64,000 nucleotides of DNA from Todiramphus chloris collaris (GCA_025345505.1 JANVCC010000018.1:38489242-38553241); one strand, 5' to 3'. Counted from the stretch's first letter, positions 33,701 to 46,399 are shown. Notes: generated from the letters alone by a model not told the origin. Numbers and translations are program-made.

Positions 33701-36700
33701 TATTTGATAAATAGTAATACTTTCTATAGCTGTCAGTATTTAGTGTCTCCCTCTTGGGTAAAGAGTTTTCATGTGATTTTAAATATTACATTATTTTGTA
33801 AGGCTAATAAAAATGGCAACCAAACAAAGCAAAACATAAATTCTTACTGGATGTATTTAGGTGCAGTATTTTGACTTCTACAAAGTTGGAGGATAACATT
33901 TGCACTGGATTTTTTTCCTTGTTACAAGCCTTCCTACCAGCATTTCTGAGATGTGTGGGGAAAACATGCTTGCTGTAGCATAGCAGCGTATATTTTATAC
34001 TAGATTGTGCCTCTGCTGCACTTCTGAATACTTGAGTTTTGTTTTTTAGTCATGGGTTGTATGTAATCTTATTATTACTCCTTATTAATGTGCTTTTGCT
34101 GTCTTATACAGCCTGAGTATTTTATTTGACAAGGATTAGGACAATCAACTTCTAATTTTGCATCAGAGAAAAGGCCTTGTTATCCTCTGAGAAGAATGTA
34201 AGCTTCAGAACAATCAGTATAAAAAAAAGTCTTGTATAAATTTAATATCAAGACTATTTCCCAGGAAAAGGCGATATAGTGGTATGTTACTGGTAACTCT
34301 CTTGCTTGATTGGCTCTTGGTTTCATTCAGTTTCATTGGTTTTCTAGAAATCTGTCAGCATCTTCCTGTGCTCAGAGATAGTTCAGCTCTGAAACACTGT
34401 AATGTCAGCTTCACAAAACTTAAATATTCGTGTGAACAAAAGGTACTTTTTATTTTAGAGGGTTTTTTTTTCAGTGAATGAAAAACAAATAAGCAATGCC
34501 TTTTATTTCCTAGTGTGACTGTGAAATACTATGGAAAAGCTTCTCATGCTGCTGCTTATCCTTGGGAAGGAGTTAATGCATTAGATGCTGCTGTTCTTGC
34601 ATACAACAATCTGTCTGTTTTAAGACAGCAAATGAAACCGACCTGGAGAGTTCATGGTGAGATCTTCATTAAATCTAATGTCCAGCAAGTAAGAGTTTAG
34701 GCTGTTGAAGTACTAACTTAGAAAATCCCCCAATTTAAAGTATGCATTATTGCTCTAAATTAGTATACTCACTTCAGATATTATGAGATAGCACCACTTA
34801 ATTTAAATAGCTTGTCTATAGTCTTTAAAATTGTGTTAGTGTCCATAACTAACTGCTGAAAATAAGCTTATGGGTCGGATTCAAAAGAGGGCACTGGTAC
34901 CTGGGTAGAGGCTAGACAAATTTTAAGTCTTTGCACTTGAAGTTGCAGTTCAGAAAGAAAAAAAAAATTGCTACGTTTATTTGATACATGACCTGAAATT
35001 CCTCAATTAATGTATGTGTTTTTCAAAGGTGTAAGATTAAATGTTTCTGAAAAGCAGAGTATTATTGCATCATTTTTTGTAGTAGACATTCCATTAATTA
35101 GATGGCTCTAGGTGTAGTGATCTAGTGTGACTGAAGTTTGTTTGAAGTACAAAAAAAAGTGATGTCAGAGCCTGTAGTTCTGGTTAGTAGCCCAATCAAT
35201 GAGATGTTCAGTGGATTCTAATATTTAATATCTAGTAGACCTTTGAGTAGAAGACATGTTAACCACTGAGGTTGACTCATACTCCTTCAACATTGTACAT
35301 TACTTTTTGTACAGTGAGAAAGCTTCAGAAGTTGAAATGTAGCTACCCTTTAGCTATAAACCCAGGTTTCCTTTATTACACCCAGCACAACTCTTTTTGA
35401 AGTTGAAATTAAGAAACTGCTATTTCTACAGGATTTCTGAATGTAGAACTGTTTATTAAGAATGCTTGTTACCAGCTAAAATACTTACAGAAGTTCTGAG
35501 CTAATCACTATACATCTTGGCTGCTTGTGCTGTGTAACACGTGTGGATTGTTCTCCAGGTATTTGGATGGTGTCTGGAAGCCCTGTCCCTTTTGACTGTA
35601 GGTGAAGATCTTTGCAGTTCTGCTGTGCAGCATACACAAATGAATTTCAGACAGCAGGCACAGCCTCTCTAACCTATTGTTCTGTAGGAAACAAGGCACT
35701 TAATAATGAGTTTTGGTGTCTGAAACCCACGTGTTGCAGGTTTAAGGTTGGAGGTGCCCAAGTCTTTTATTGAATCTAAGCCTAAAGCCCTGAATGTTGC
35801 TTTCTTCAGTTTCTAAAGGCTATGTGGGTAATGTAGGCAAAAAAATGAAGTGTCTAAACAAGCCTCCTAGAGGTAACACTTCCTGAACCACAGTAAAACT
35901 TAAATTACTCTGACACAACTGCTGTCATAACCTCATTTTCAAACTGGAAATATTTAAAATACTTTTGGTAAAGTATAAGCATCCAGAATGAGATTAATTT
36001 TAGGAGTGCTTTCTTTACAACAGTGTGTTGGAGATCTTGTGTCATTGCAGTAACAGCAGCAGCTGACCTCAGTGATCATAAAAATCTTGGTGTTAACCCA
36101 CTAACAAAAACTGCAGTATAGTTTCTAAGCAATGTTTTATGTACTTGAATGTTGTTGGTTTGAGTTTGTTTGATACTTGATGTTAACTTTCTTCCCCACT
36201 TTTAAGCAGAGTGAAAAATAGGAATGTAGATACTTTGTTTTCCGTTCAAAAAGTTTCATTAAACAGTTTGCAAAAAAAAAGTTCCATCTAGAAGGGCAAA
36301 CTGGGTGCTACTAGGGGTGTGCAGGCAGCCCCCTTTTAAACTGTATGTTTTGTCCAGTGTACATTGCAGTTGCTTTGAAATTTAATTGTAGACATTCTTA
36401 GACTCTATCCAATTCCATTTACAAATGTGACGGACAAGTGAAAGTTGCTTATTCAATAAGCTACTTGTTTTGAGCAAGTGTGTTGCGATATTTGTCATGC
36501 AGATTTGCATGGTTACTTATTCCATTCCTGTGATGTCTGTCATTCTCATCTGAGCTGTTCCTTTTGTTATGTACTAGTACTAATAGTGGTTTAGTTGGGC
36601 ACTTGGTTTACTTAGACTGTATTTGAGGTTGGAAAGGTTTTGCTTGAGGAGGGAGTTCATAGTCTTAACAGGTTTTCTGCATCAAAAGTAAAAATTAGTT

Positions 36701-39700
36701 GCCTGTTTGCATCCTGATGGTGCTGTCTTTTCAGGCTTCGGTGACACACATCAGTAACTTTGTGGCGTGTTTCCGGTTAAGGTATATGTTTTCTCAGGTT
36801 CTACAGAAAACAAATCTTATTCCACATACATAAATTGAGGGCAGGAGGCCAGGGAAGCAAACAGCTTGTTGAAAGCAAGTAGCTGTTAATACATTGAAGT
36901 CTAGTGTGGAATTGAGGTCTGCAATGTTTTATTGTTGAAATACCAAATGTCTTTTATGGTAACGCCTCTGACGCCGTAGTTGAAAACTCTGTAGATGTCA
37001 CACATTTACTTGAGGGAGCACTTTCAACTCAAACTTCACTCTTGAATAAGACTACACATATTATACACATTCCAGTATTTCTGAAGAATTAGTATGAGGA
37101 ATCTAATGAACTTTCTGTGTACTGCAACACGCACATCACTCCAGTACTGCTGAGAAATGCAACTTGCTCAATATCTCTCCAAGATGGCAAAATAGGTTGG
37201 AAACACTCTAGTTGAGGAAACCTTTAGAAGCTGGAGTCCAAGGTAGCCTTTATAACATGTTTTTTCTTGCAATGGCAGCCAGATCACTTTGACTCTTGGT
37301 GCATTGAGTTTCAGGGGATTAATTACAAAAGTTTGTATGGTTTGTTGTAGCTTTATAACAGGTGTCTAACCAAGGAATGCAAGGAAATCATGCTGAAAAA
37401 CATGTACATGTTCCACTTAATCTGATGTGATGAAGAAACTTTGTCCACATGCTGTATTTTTTCCATTCTTTGTATTTCATGGTCAGCTGTTTTGTTGTTT
37501 TTTGTTTATATATTTAGTTCTTGAGCAAGGAGTTTGGTGATGAGACTGAAGATCGAGCAGTTGTAGTTAACGTTGATAACATGACTTTTCCTTTCTGCAG
37601 GTGTAATAAAAAATGGTGGTGTGAAACCTAACATCATTCCTTCTTACACTGAACTAGAGTTTTACTTGCGTGCCCCTTCAATGAAAGATCTTTCTGTTCT
37701 GACAGAGAAGGTTGAGAACTGCTTCAAATCTGCAGCGCTGGCCACAGGATGCAAAGTAAGAATGTATTCACACTCATGTGTTTCTGTTATGCTGGAGTTA
37801 AGGTAGGCCAGAATTGGAAATAGAGGCTTACAGCATTTTTCTGTATGGTGTTTAGCTGAAATACATTTAAATTTCTATGGTACTATTTGCTATTCTGTTG
37901 CTTTGTGTCCTGAAAGAAAGTTTTGGTTCATAAGTAGAATCCCACAGAATCATAGATGAATATAGGCTGAGAGAGATGTCCAGAGGTTTTTCCAGGCTAA
38001 CCCTCTGTTCAGAGCACATTGCTCAGTGCCATCTGAACTTCTGAGTATCTTCAAGGATGAAGTTCTACATCCTTCCTCAAAAAGTGCTCTACCCACTTCA
38101 TTGAACAGTATTTTTCCTGATGTTTATACTGTGATGGCTGAGCACTGGAGTCTGACTTCTTGGATTGCCTGGGGGGATAGTGATGCTTCCATCCTTGGAG
38201 ATATTCAAAAGCTGCTGTGATATGGCCCTGGGTAACCAGCTCTAGGTGACCTTGCTTGAGCAGGGAAGCTGGAACAAGATGACCTCCAGAGGTGCTTTTC
38301 ATTTTCAATCATTCTGTGATGCTGTTTTATCTAATTTGAATTTTTATTTGTTGCCTTTCATCATATCAGTGAGCACCTCTGAGAAGTCTGGTTCTGTCTT
38401 CTCTGTACCCTCTCCGTCCAATAACTCCCAACAGCAATAAGATCTCCTCATAACCGTCTTTTCTGAAGGCTCAACAAATCAAGTTATTTCAGTTTTTCCT
38501 TATGTCATGTTCTCCAGCACCCTGATCTTCTTGCTTGCATTACTCTGGACTAGCTCCAGTCTTGATTTGAGGAGCACAAAGCCAAACACAGCACATTAGA
38601 TGTGGTCATACAGGAGTTGTCTGCATCCCTAATAAAGAAATTAAAACGGGAACGGCACCAGTATTGATTGCAGATGAATGCTACAAGTAATGGGCAGCTA
38701 TTTGGATTTTTGTGACACTGATCATAGCACTTTGAGCTTGCGTGTCTTCTGTGTCCTCTGAGCTAGGCGTGTCATCATTAAAAGCTAAGCTTGGTCATGC
38801 TCTGTCTGCTTTTCTGTGAATATGTGCTGGATGCTCACAATCGCCTTGTGATTTGTGTGTCTGGATGTGGGTCTTAGGAGGATTTATTTGCTCTGTAATC
38901 CTCCCAGGAGCTTGAGGATAGGACATTCTGACCAGTCTGTAGTTTCCAACATGCTTCTCTTGACCCTTCAAGGTGGATGTGACCTTTAGCTCTCTTCCAG
39001 TGAGCTGGAGCATCCCTCTATTTCAGTGATGTTTAAAAAAATTATAGCTCCCTGACTATGTTGCTGCTCCTCTCTTACTTGGTATTCTTGGGTGCATCCT
39101 GCCTGTTCCTGTGTACATAAAATTTCATAGTATCTTTTTTTGAGCGATGCTCCTCTCCTACAGAGAGTGCTGCTAGGCTCAGAGACCTGGGAGGATAGAT
39201 GGCAGACCTTACCAGCAGGGACAAAGCTGGTATCGAATGTTTTGTCTTCCCCCCTGCCCATGTTCTTTCACTAGGTCCTTTGGCATATTAAGGAGCGGGC
39301 TCATGTAGCAATGAAATACAAAAAAATCAGGTGATTCTTCAGTTAACATTCTTTTTTTTTTTTGCTTTCAGTAAGCACGTTTCCTGTAGCTAATTCAAGT
39401 GATATGGTTATCTTGCGGTGTATTGCTAAGATAGATGGTTCTGCCTGCCCTGTACTAATGCAGCTCTGAAAAGAATGTCTATGCACATCAGAGCAGAGGT
39501 ATAGTGTATATGAATGTGAGCTATTAAGTTTCAAGGTCAGAGTTATTTAGGTGCTCTTTTCCTAGTATGGCCCCTCCACTCTAGCTAGAAAAGAATTTCA
39601 TAAAATACAGTTTACACAGAATGAAAGTTAAAATCTCTTGGCCTTTGAAACTGGTATGGTTTTTTCACACTTATTTTCAAACTTCTTGCCTCTGTGAAGC

Positions 39701-42700
39701 CATTTCATGAATGGGGCTGTAGTTATTGGAAGTGATCTGAACAATAGTAAAATAAAATTTGGTAAAATCCTAAATGGATTTTTCTGTAGCTTAATGGTAC
39801 CTGCAGTGGAAATTGGTAGCCGATGTTACAGGAAATGTTTGCTTGCTATTTTTGGAGGTGCTGTCTGAAATCCATGCTTCTGGAATTTGTCCATCTAGTG
39901 CAAACTTGACAAAACACCAGCTGTGTTTTGATTAAGGGTAATATTTGGCAGAATGTTGTATTTTTGACAGAAACTTGGCACTTAAGCCTGTTTTGACATG
40001 GGCTTGAATTATGGGTATGTGGGGCTTTTTCTGGTCTTTAGCTTGATAACATTAAACTGGCTTAATTTGGAGAAAAAATTCTAATAATTCATGTTTTTTT
40101 TGCCTAGGTGGAAATAAAAGGTGGTGAAAATGATTACTACAATGTACTTCCAAATAAGACCCTGCAGAAAGTGTACAAGGAGAATGGAAAGAAGCTTGGA
40201 ATAGACTTCATATCAGAAGACTGTATCTTCAATGGCTTGTCAGGTAACTCCATCTGGGCTTTTTATGACAACCTTAGACTGATCAACTCTTGCATGTGTG
40301 AAACAATGGGATAAAGCTAGCTTAAACAGTTTGGTCAGAAGAAAAAGCCAATTTAGAAAGCTGAAGCTCTGTAGAAGGGTCATACCTCTAGCCTCTGTTT
40401 CTGTATTTGTTGTAGAAGCTGAGAAATTTTCCAAACAGGTGTGAAAAGTAGTAATTATTTTCTAATAATATTTCTGAAAATATTTCAAGGAAGAAAGAGT
40501 TTGGTTGAGGGAAGGGATGGAGGATGGAAAGCTGAGAACAGTCTGAGAACATGAGGATGTGTAATGAATCACAGCTCATTCTGTTGCTTTGAAATACAGA
40601 ACCCTTGCTATGAATGGAAATGAGACTTGATTTTTAGGAACCTTGTTTAATAATATTTTTCAAGTAAACAAAATTACTAGCATCTAACTCATTTTAGAGG
40701 GAGTTTTTGAAGAGTTTAAGTGGAATTTTAAGCAGCTCAGTAACCCTAATTTAAACCTTATTCCATTAACAGATAATTTTATGCCTCTAATGTTAGTTCA
40801 CAAGTTAGTTTTCCAAAGGGTGCTGTTCAAGTAGCAGTTCACTTTTGGTTCTTGACTGTCTAAAACTATTTCACTTTCTTGGTCTCTCAGAGCTCTAGTA
40901 ATAAGAATGTAAATTCTTGAATGCTCAGGTAGGTTTAACCCTAACCATGTTTTTTTCCACAGCTTTTTTTTTTACGGGAGCTCTGTTCAAGTCTTAACTG
41001 CTGCTGATACTTAACAGCCTTCACTACTGATCGTAACTGTATATGTAAATGTTTTTATTCCACTCATGCTAAAGTTTTTTTCTCTTTGTTTAGAAGGAAA
41101 AGGCGATTCTCAGAAAAAAAAGTAGTTATTCTAAATAGTTTCATTGCAGTACTAATCTTCTCTATCTTAAATGCGGATTATCTTTGGACAGTTGAGATCT
41201 TGGTGTCTGGGGACAGACTTCTCCAGACTTTTTTTTTTGGGTGGAGGAGACCCCATACCTAAGGGTGTTCTGGTTGTTGTTCTCTTTCTTCCCTATCAAA
41301 TTAAGGCAAAAGTAGCGTATTTTTTTCTGATTGACTTACTTTCTTGGGTTTAAAAACAAATGATAACTAAAGGCAGATTTAGAATCACAGAGGTCTTTTC
41401 CAACCTTAATCATTCTAAGATCACCAAGTCCAACCATCAACCCAACATTATCATGACCCCTAAACCATGTCCCAAAGTGCCACATCTACACGGTTTTTGA
41501 ACTCCGGGGATGGTGACTCCGTCACGTCCCTGGGCAGCCTGTTTCAATGCTTCACCCCTCTCTGTATAGAAATTTTTCCCAGTATCCAATCTAAACTTCC
41601 CCTGGTTCAGCTTAAGCCCATTCCCTCTCATCCTGTTGCTGGTTACTTGGGAGAAGAGACCAACACCCACCTCACTACAAGCTCCTTTGCGTTAGTTGTA
41701 GATAGTGATAAGGTCTCCCCTCAGCCTTTTCTTCTCCAGGCTGAACAACTCCAGTTCCCTTGGCCACTTCTCATAAGACACGTTCTCCAGACCCCTTACC
41801 AGCTTCGTTGCCCTTCTCTGGACTTGTGCTTTTTCCCTCAGTGTGATACAAGATTTACTACTTGGAACATTTAGCCTTAGAAGGGGGCTGAGGAACCTTA
41901 CTTAAAATGTTAATCATAATGAAACTTTCTGGAGCTCTGCTAGCTGCTTCCTTGAAACCATTGTATTAAGGCTGAAGATCATGAATACCGGTAATCTTGC
42001 AGGTTCAGAGAATTTAAAATGAACTTACTACAGATACCTAATTGTAATAGTGCTTTTATGGGTAAATTACATTATATGCTAAATGTTAACTGTTAACTTG
42101 CTTAAACTGAAACTCCACATATGCCTGTCCTGTCCTTAAATTTCTTTTTAGGTGTCAATGTGCTTGAGCAGTTGCGTTTTTCTCACACCGCAGTTGGCTT
42201 TACTGAATCTTCTTTCCACAGCTTCTCCCCCAAATTTTTACAGGGGAGGTTTGTGAGTGTGAACAAAGCACAGTGTCCGGAGATATGAGTGGAATTTTGT
42301 ACTCTACCCTTTTTTTGGGTGGGTTAAGTGTTTTGTCTCATCTTTTTCAAGACCTCTGTTTCTGTTTAGTTTTCATATGGTTTTCAATGTTTTCTTTTAG
42401 GATATCAGTTTCTTCTGTTGAAAGGGAAGGACGATAGCTCAGTTGCTTCTCCATGTCTGTGCAGCAGAAAAGTCGTTAAGAGATGAGCATACTCGCTGCC
42501 ACCTCTACATGGGTATTAGTATCGGTCTGCTTCCAGGTATCGCTCTAGGCAGCTAAGCGTTACAAAGAATTCCTTTAGCCCATCACATCACATTGCCTTG
42601 CGTGTGCCTTCTGCTGCACGCTCCACTCCTTTGGCCAGGATGATGTGAAATAATGTGAATCTGAGTCAGCTTTGACCAGGTGCCATGAGTTTTCTCCTTC

Positions 42701-45700
42701 TGCTGGTACGGTAGTTCCACTACAGAATGTTGATAACCTCCCAGAGCAGATGGCTTAGGTCAGCACACCTTACTTGAGGCACCCACGTTTGGGATTACTT
42801 ACTCTGATAGTTATAACATTCATGGGATTCATTGGCTTCCTGTGCACAAGACTGGCATAGAGGATCTTAAGGAGGAGTTGGCATGTTGGGAAAATACCAC
42901 TTCTGAAGCTTGGGGCTGTATAGAAATGCTTAGGACTAGAGGGAATGGATTAAAACTAGAGATAGGTCGATTCAGGTTAGACATTAGGAAGAATTTCCTC
43001 ACCATGAGGGTGGTGAGACACTGGAACAGGTTGCCCAGAGAGGTGGTGGAAGCCCCATCCTTGGAAGTTTTTAAAACTGAGCTGAGTGAGGCTCTGAGCA
43101 ACCTGCTCTAGTGGGAGGTGTCCCTGCCCATGGCAGGGGGGTTGGAACTAAATGATCTTTAAGGTCCCTTCCAACCCTGACAATTCTATGATTCCTGGAC
43201 TGTTGCTTTCATGGTTGTGGTAATACTGACTTCCATTCTGTGCTCGGTGACTTGAAGAGGCTTCAGTATCAGCTTCAGGATATGTTTTGAGAGGCTGGAG
43301 CTCCCCAGTACCTTTCCACTGACAATAGTGCACACATCTGTACATTGCATTGCTAGCTGTGCATTATTTATGCTTCTAGAAGGAATCCTGATCTGTACAT
43401 CTTTAGCAAGCATGCAGTTCCAGGTGTTTGTATGGAAACCATTGGAACATCTGATATTTTAAATGTACCACTGAAGGGTGTAACATCTTTTCTGATAGAG
43501 GGGAAGGTTTGACTCTCATGTTTTTATTAAAAGCTGCCTGGATTTTGGCTTGGTAAGCTCTCTGTCTTACTAGAGAATACCAAGTTTAAATCCCTTACAT
43601 TCAGCAAAAATAACTTGTAAACTCAGAGTAGATGGGATGTGGATAAAAATTTAAGGAGAATCACATAACTGAATGCTGGGATGCACTGAAATTTCTAATG
43701 CTTGATTTGCTGAGTGAGAGTAGGGAGAAAGGCCAACATAGTCTTTGCAGTAGATTGTATATTAGAACTTGGTAAGGCAAGTCTAGAGCTCTTGATTTTG
43801 TCTGGAGTAGGCAGAACTTCTAGACTTCTGGTTTGTCTTTCTAGACTGACCAAAGAATGGGTCAATAGAGTAGACTACTGAAAGTTAAAATAACTTGCCA
43901 CTATGCCAAGAGTTGGATTTTCTTCAAACGCCTACTGAACTTAGAGGAAAAGATTGTGCTTTTGGATAAACCTTGCTGCCTCCATTTGTCTGTAGGCAGA
44001 GCAAATAGCAAGCGAGTCTTGGCCTCTTCAGTCATATAATGAAGGCTCTGTGGGCTCACATTTAATAACTATATGCTTCCAAGTAAAAACTATATTCTTC
44101 AGTCATTTAGTTACTAAATCTTAAGGCATTAGCTGTATCTTCTCTGCATAAAGTATCAAGATATGGAGTCTACCTGATGTGTTACCAATAATTTTACGTC
44201 TTTGGAATTGTCTTTTTATATGCTATTGCTAAAGAAAAGAAAAAAATCTGGCAGCTCTGATTGGCCTGAAAAAAGTTAATTTATAACCTAATTGGCCATC
44301 CCTATTTTTCCCTGCTACACAACAGTGGTATCTGAATTTTGCAGTAACTGGTATGTTGATTTCTTCATCTTCTGTAAGTCATTTTAACAAATACTGAGTG
44401 GATTGCTTGTTTGAGTTAAAAAATAAAAAGGCACTCAGGAAGTAGTTGCAGGCTCTTGGATGATTTACTGTGAAGGATCTTCTACTTTTGGATGGTATCA
44501 TTAAATAGATAAGGCAGTACTGTGAGATATGTACTATCACCAACATACTGAAAGTGCCAGTCAGGCACGAAAGGATTATCATTAAAATCTGCAGCATTGC
44601 TATCATGAGTTTTTTTACGTCTACAAAGCACTAAGCATCTGGTCTGTAGTTTAATTCTGATCTTGTTATTTCAAGAGTGCTTGTGCTGTTAAAGCTTCTG
44701 TAACTGAAAATAATCAAAAAGCACTGTGTAAAAAAAAATTTGACCTCAGTCTGGTTTTGTTTAAAGATTGATTGTTCCTACTTTAGAGTCCCCTACCTAA
44801 TGCTGAATATTTACATGCAGGTGAAAAGTGAGAGTTATCTGGCCTGGTTCTAAGGGCTGTAACAGGAAAAGAGCTGAACTGCCCAGAACTCCCAACATTT
44901 GGAGCTTTCATTGTTTCTGAATTAACAGCTTGATCTCAGGAGATGCTTGACAAAAAATTAACAGAGAATGGAATAGGAACATGCTGATACATCTTCCTTG
45001 CAGTCCAGTAACTGATTATCGCTCAGAGTCGCACTGGAGAGCAGCATCTGAAGTTGTCTAGTTAGGGAAAACATTTCTGTGATGGGAGATTTTTGTATGG
45101 ATAATGGCTCATTAGAAATGCTTTTATTTTAGCATTTGGGGCAAAAGATACTCTGTTTTAGATACGGGCTGGAGGTAATATCTATCATATATTTTCTTAC
45201 GGCATTCAAAACTCTTCAACACTTGTTAATAAGAAAATTTCCATGCTGCTTCTAGGTTCCACAGACTTTGGAAATGTTACATTTGTAGTCCCTGGGCTTC
45301 ATCCTTATTTTTACATTGGCTCTGATGCATTGAATCATACTGAGCAGTACACAGAAGCTGCAGGTGAGTGGAAGTGAAAAGTGTCAGAGGTTTAGATTTG
45401 GAACCCTTATGCATTGTAGGGACTGGTTGCTGACTCTTCACTATAGCAAGTCTAAAGAACAGAAGTATTTCAAATCACAGGGGCTTAAAGCTTCTTCATG
45501 CTTCTGTGGTATTCAAAGCTACTGTGTAGTAAATGTGTAGAAGTGTAAAGTACTAGAGCTGAAAGTGTCTGCCTGTGAATGCTACCTAGAAATGAAGTTG
45601 CTTTCTTTAAGCATGGTGGGATCTGAGCTGAATACAGACCATGAAACAATTAACTTAGTTAATTGTAGAGTTGCAGAAAAAAAACACCAAAATGCAGAAT

Positions 45701-46399
45701 TTCTATTATTGTGTTTAAAGTTAAATGTATATGGGAAGGATGACTACTCCTCATACTAAAAGCCTGACTTCATCTACCACAGAGACAAAAGAAATTAGAA
45801 GGATTATCCCTGGCAGCATATTCAGAAGCATTTCTAGACATGAGTCAATGATAACAGTAATTTTTACTCCTAAAGCACAGTACTCTGGAAACGTAATAAA
45901 GATAATGGTATATAACTTGGCATTTTCCAAGATGGATAATGTGAACACTCATTCTCCTGTTTTCAGGTTTGGTTGTTTACATCAGTAGCAGAAAGTTAAG
46001 TACTTACATGTGAACTTTTGTTTTGAGGTGTCGGAAAATAGACATACTTAATGCAAGTAGTAGTTACCCCAAGAAACTGTTCATGCAATTGAAACTTGAA
46101 GATCTTACCTTACAGAATATGCCTTACGTGTTAAGATGGTGGTTTGTATCTAATGTTAATAATCTCACCTGAAATTTCTCCTACTTGCATTTGCAGGGTC
46201 ACAGAACGCTCAGTTCTATGCTTTGCGCACAGCGAAAGCTTTGGCAATGACAGCACTGGATATCATTTTCAAGCCAGATCTGTTAGAAGAAGTCAGAGAA
46301 GACTTTAGACAGGTGAAGCTAAAAGAAGAGGAGCAAATACATCCTGTAGAACCTAACAAAGATTCTGGCTCTGACACGGGAGCATGTGCATCACACTAA
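30255..46399 (+). CDS. PM20D2: PM20D2, peptidase M20 domain-containing 2 (seven coding exons)
   Basis: Join 30255-30719, 30807-30955, 34514-34656, 37601-37755, 40108-40243, 45256-45363, 46197-46399; 452 residues plus TAA. Phases agree at every junction and all introns are GT-AG. The family enzyme is a cytosolic dipeptidase cleaving beta-alanyl-lysine, beta-alanyl-ornithine and the gamma-aminobutyryl equivalents, clearing by-products of carnosine synthase. Seen: an M20 metallopeptidase with [16 protein letters not shown] (111-126, metal-site histidines), [11 protein letters not shown] (160-170, acidic catalytic/metal pair), FMAHPS (186-191), the dimerisation domain opening with [19 protein letters not shown], then [52 protein letters not shown] and [13 protein letters not shown]. 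Length compares with 436 in human; the extra residues are at the C-terminus. The start at 30255 has only G at +4; the upstream in-frame ATG at 30102 would add 51 residues unlike the family. It converges on GABRR1. Confidence 0.96.
30807..30955 (+). CDS. PM20D2: PM20D2 exon 2
   Basis: Acceptor TGCTGCAG|GTCACG; encodes [15 protein letters not shown] to VAEH plus two bases of the next Asp codon; donor GA|GTGAGT. It contains the catalytic acidic pair. Confidence 0.95.
30956..34513 (+). other. PM20D2 intron 2, no internal element recognised
   Basis: 3.56 kb of AT-rich sequence between the donor at 30956 and the acceptor ending TTTCCTAG. No repeat family or gene recognised; only short poly-A/T runs (for example A12 near 33102). 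Confidence 0.7.
34514..34656 (+). CDS. PM20D2: PM20D2 exon 3
   Basis: Acceptor TTTCCTAG|TGTGACTG; encodes [19 protein letters not shown] to MKPTWRVH plus one base; donor CATG|GTGAGA. Start of the lid/dimerisation domain. Intron 3 (34657-37600) shows no element I recognise. Confidence 0.95.
37601..37755 (+). CDS. PM20D2: PM20D2 exon 4
   Basis: Acceptor CTTTCTGCAG|GTGTAA; encodes the second half of the dimerisation domain ([20 protein letters not shown] to LATGCK); donor AAA|GTAAGA, phase 0. Confidence 0.95.
37932..39120 (-). mobile_element. Old CR1 LINE (minus), interrupted by a second CR1 fragment
   Basis: In PM20D2 intron 4. The antisense CR1 tail (CACAGAATCATAGATGAATA) and 3' region run 37932 to about 38139. 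They resume at about 38326 (ATCTAATTTGAATTTTTATT) through AAGATCTCCTCATAACCG and CTCTGGACTAGCTCCAG. Farther along, at about 38870-39013, the minus strand encodes a decayed [18 protein letters not shown], matching the CR1 reverse-transcriptase KANVTPIFKKGKKEDPGNYR region. Heavily diverged; the 5' limit near 39120 is approximate. Confidence 0.8.
38140..38325 (+). mobile_element. CR1 3' fragment (plus) nested inside the older minus-strand CR1
   Basis: Sense-orientation tail: GAGCACTGG, CTTCCATCCTTGGAGATATT, CCCTGGGTAACCAGCTCTAG, AGATGACCTCCAGAGGTGC, then TTTCAATCATTCTGTGAT. It sits between the two halves of the antisense copy, which continues in register on both sides. Confidence 0.85.
40108..40243 (+). 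CDS. PM20D2: PM20D2 exon 5
   Basis: Acceptor TTTTGCCTAG|GTGGAA; encodes [19 protein letters not shown] to IFNGLS plus one base; donor TCAG|GTAACT. Returns to the catalytic domain. Confidence 0.95.
41383..41832 (-). mobile_element. CR1 LINE 3' fragment (minus)
   Basis: In PM20D2 intron 5. AGAATCACAGAGGTCTTTTC, GTGCCACATCTACACGG, GGATGGTGACTCCGTCACG, CCCTGGGCAGCCTGTTTCAATGC and CTTCGTTGCCCTTCTCTGGA form an almost gap-free antisense CR1 3' end. Belongs to the same branch as the copy at 62.5 kb (shared 'GGGAGAAGAG.CC' motif). Confidence 0.95.
42930..43195 (+). mobile_element. CR1 LINE 3' fragment (plus), same subfamily as the 15.7 kb copy
   Basis: In PM20D2 intron 5. GAATGGATTAAAACTAGAGA, GTGAGACACTGGAACAGG, CCCTGCCCATGGCAGGGGGG and tail ACAATTCTATGATTCC. 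By eye about nine bases in ten match the reverse complement of 15650-15910, including the diagnostic CTGACAATTCTATGATT tail. Confidence 0.95.
43196..45255 (+). other. Remainder of PM20D2 intron 5, nothing recognised
   Basis: AT-rich intronic sequence, without a repeat family or open frame I can name, up to the acceptor CTGCTTCTAG. Confidence 0.65.
45256..45363 (+). CDS. PM20D2: PM20D2 exon 6
   Basis: Acceptor GCTTCTAG|GTTCCA; encodes [18 protein letters not shown] to HTEQYTEAA plus one base; donor GCAG|GTGAGT. Carries the late conserved HPYFYIGS and NHTEQY motifs. Confidence 0.95.
46197..46399 (+). CDS. PM20D2: PM20D2 exon 7 (last coding)
   Basis: Acceptor CATTTGCAG|GGTCAC; encodes [20 protein letters not shown], then [20 protein letters not shown], and a charged tail ending in GACASH, TAA at 46397-46399. 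The tail after KEEEQ is longer than in human and low-complexity. Confidence 0.95.

Noticed and set aside
38020-39261. Several short open frames in PM20D2 intron 4 that could look like unknown exons
   Set aside because: They fall inside the nested CR1 pair and read as decayed reverse-transcriptase or its antisense.
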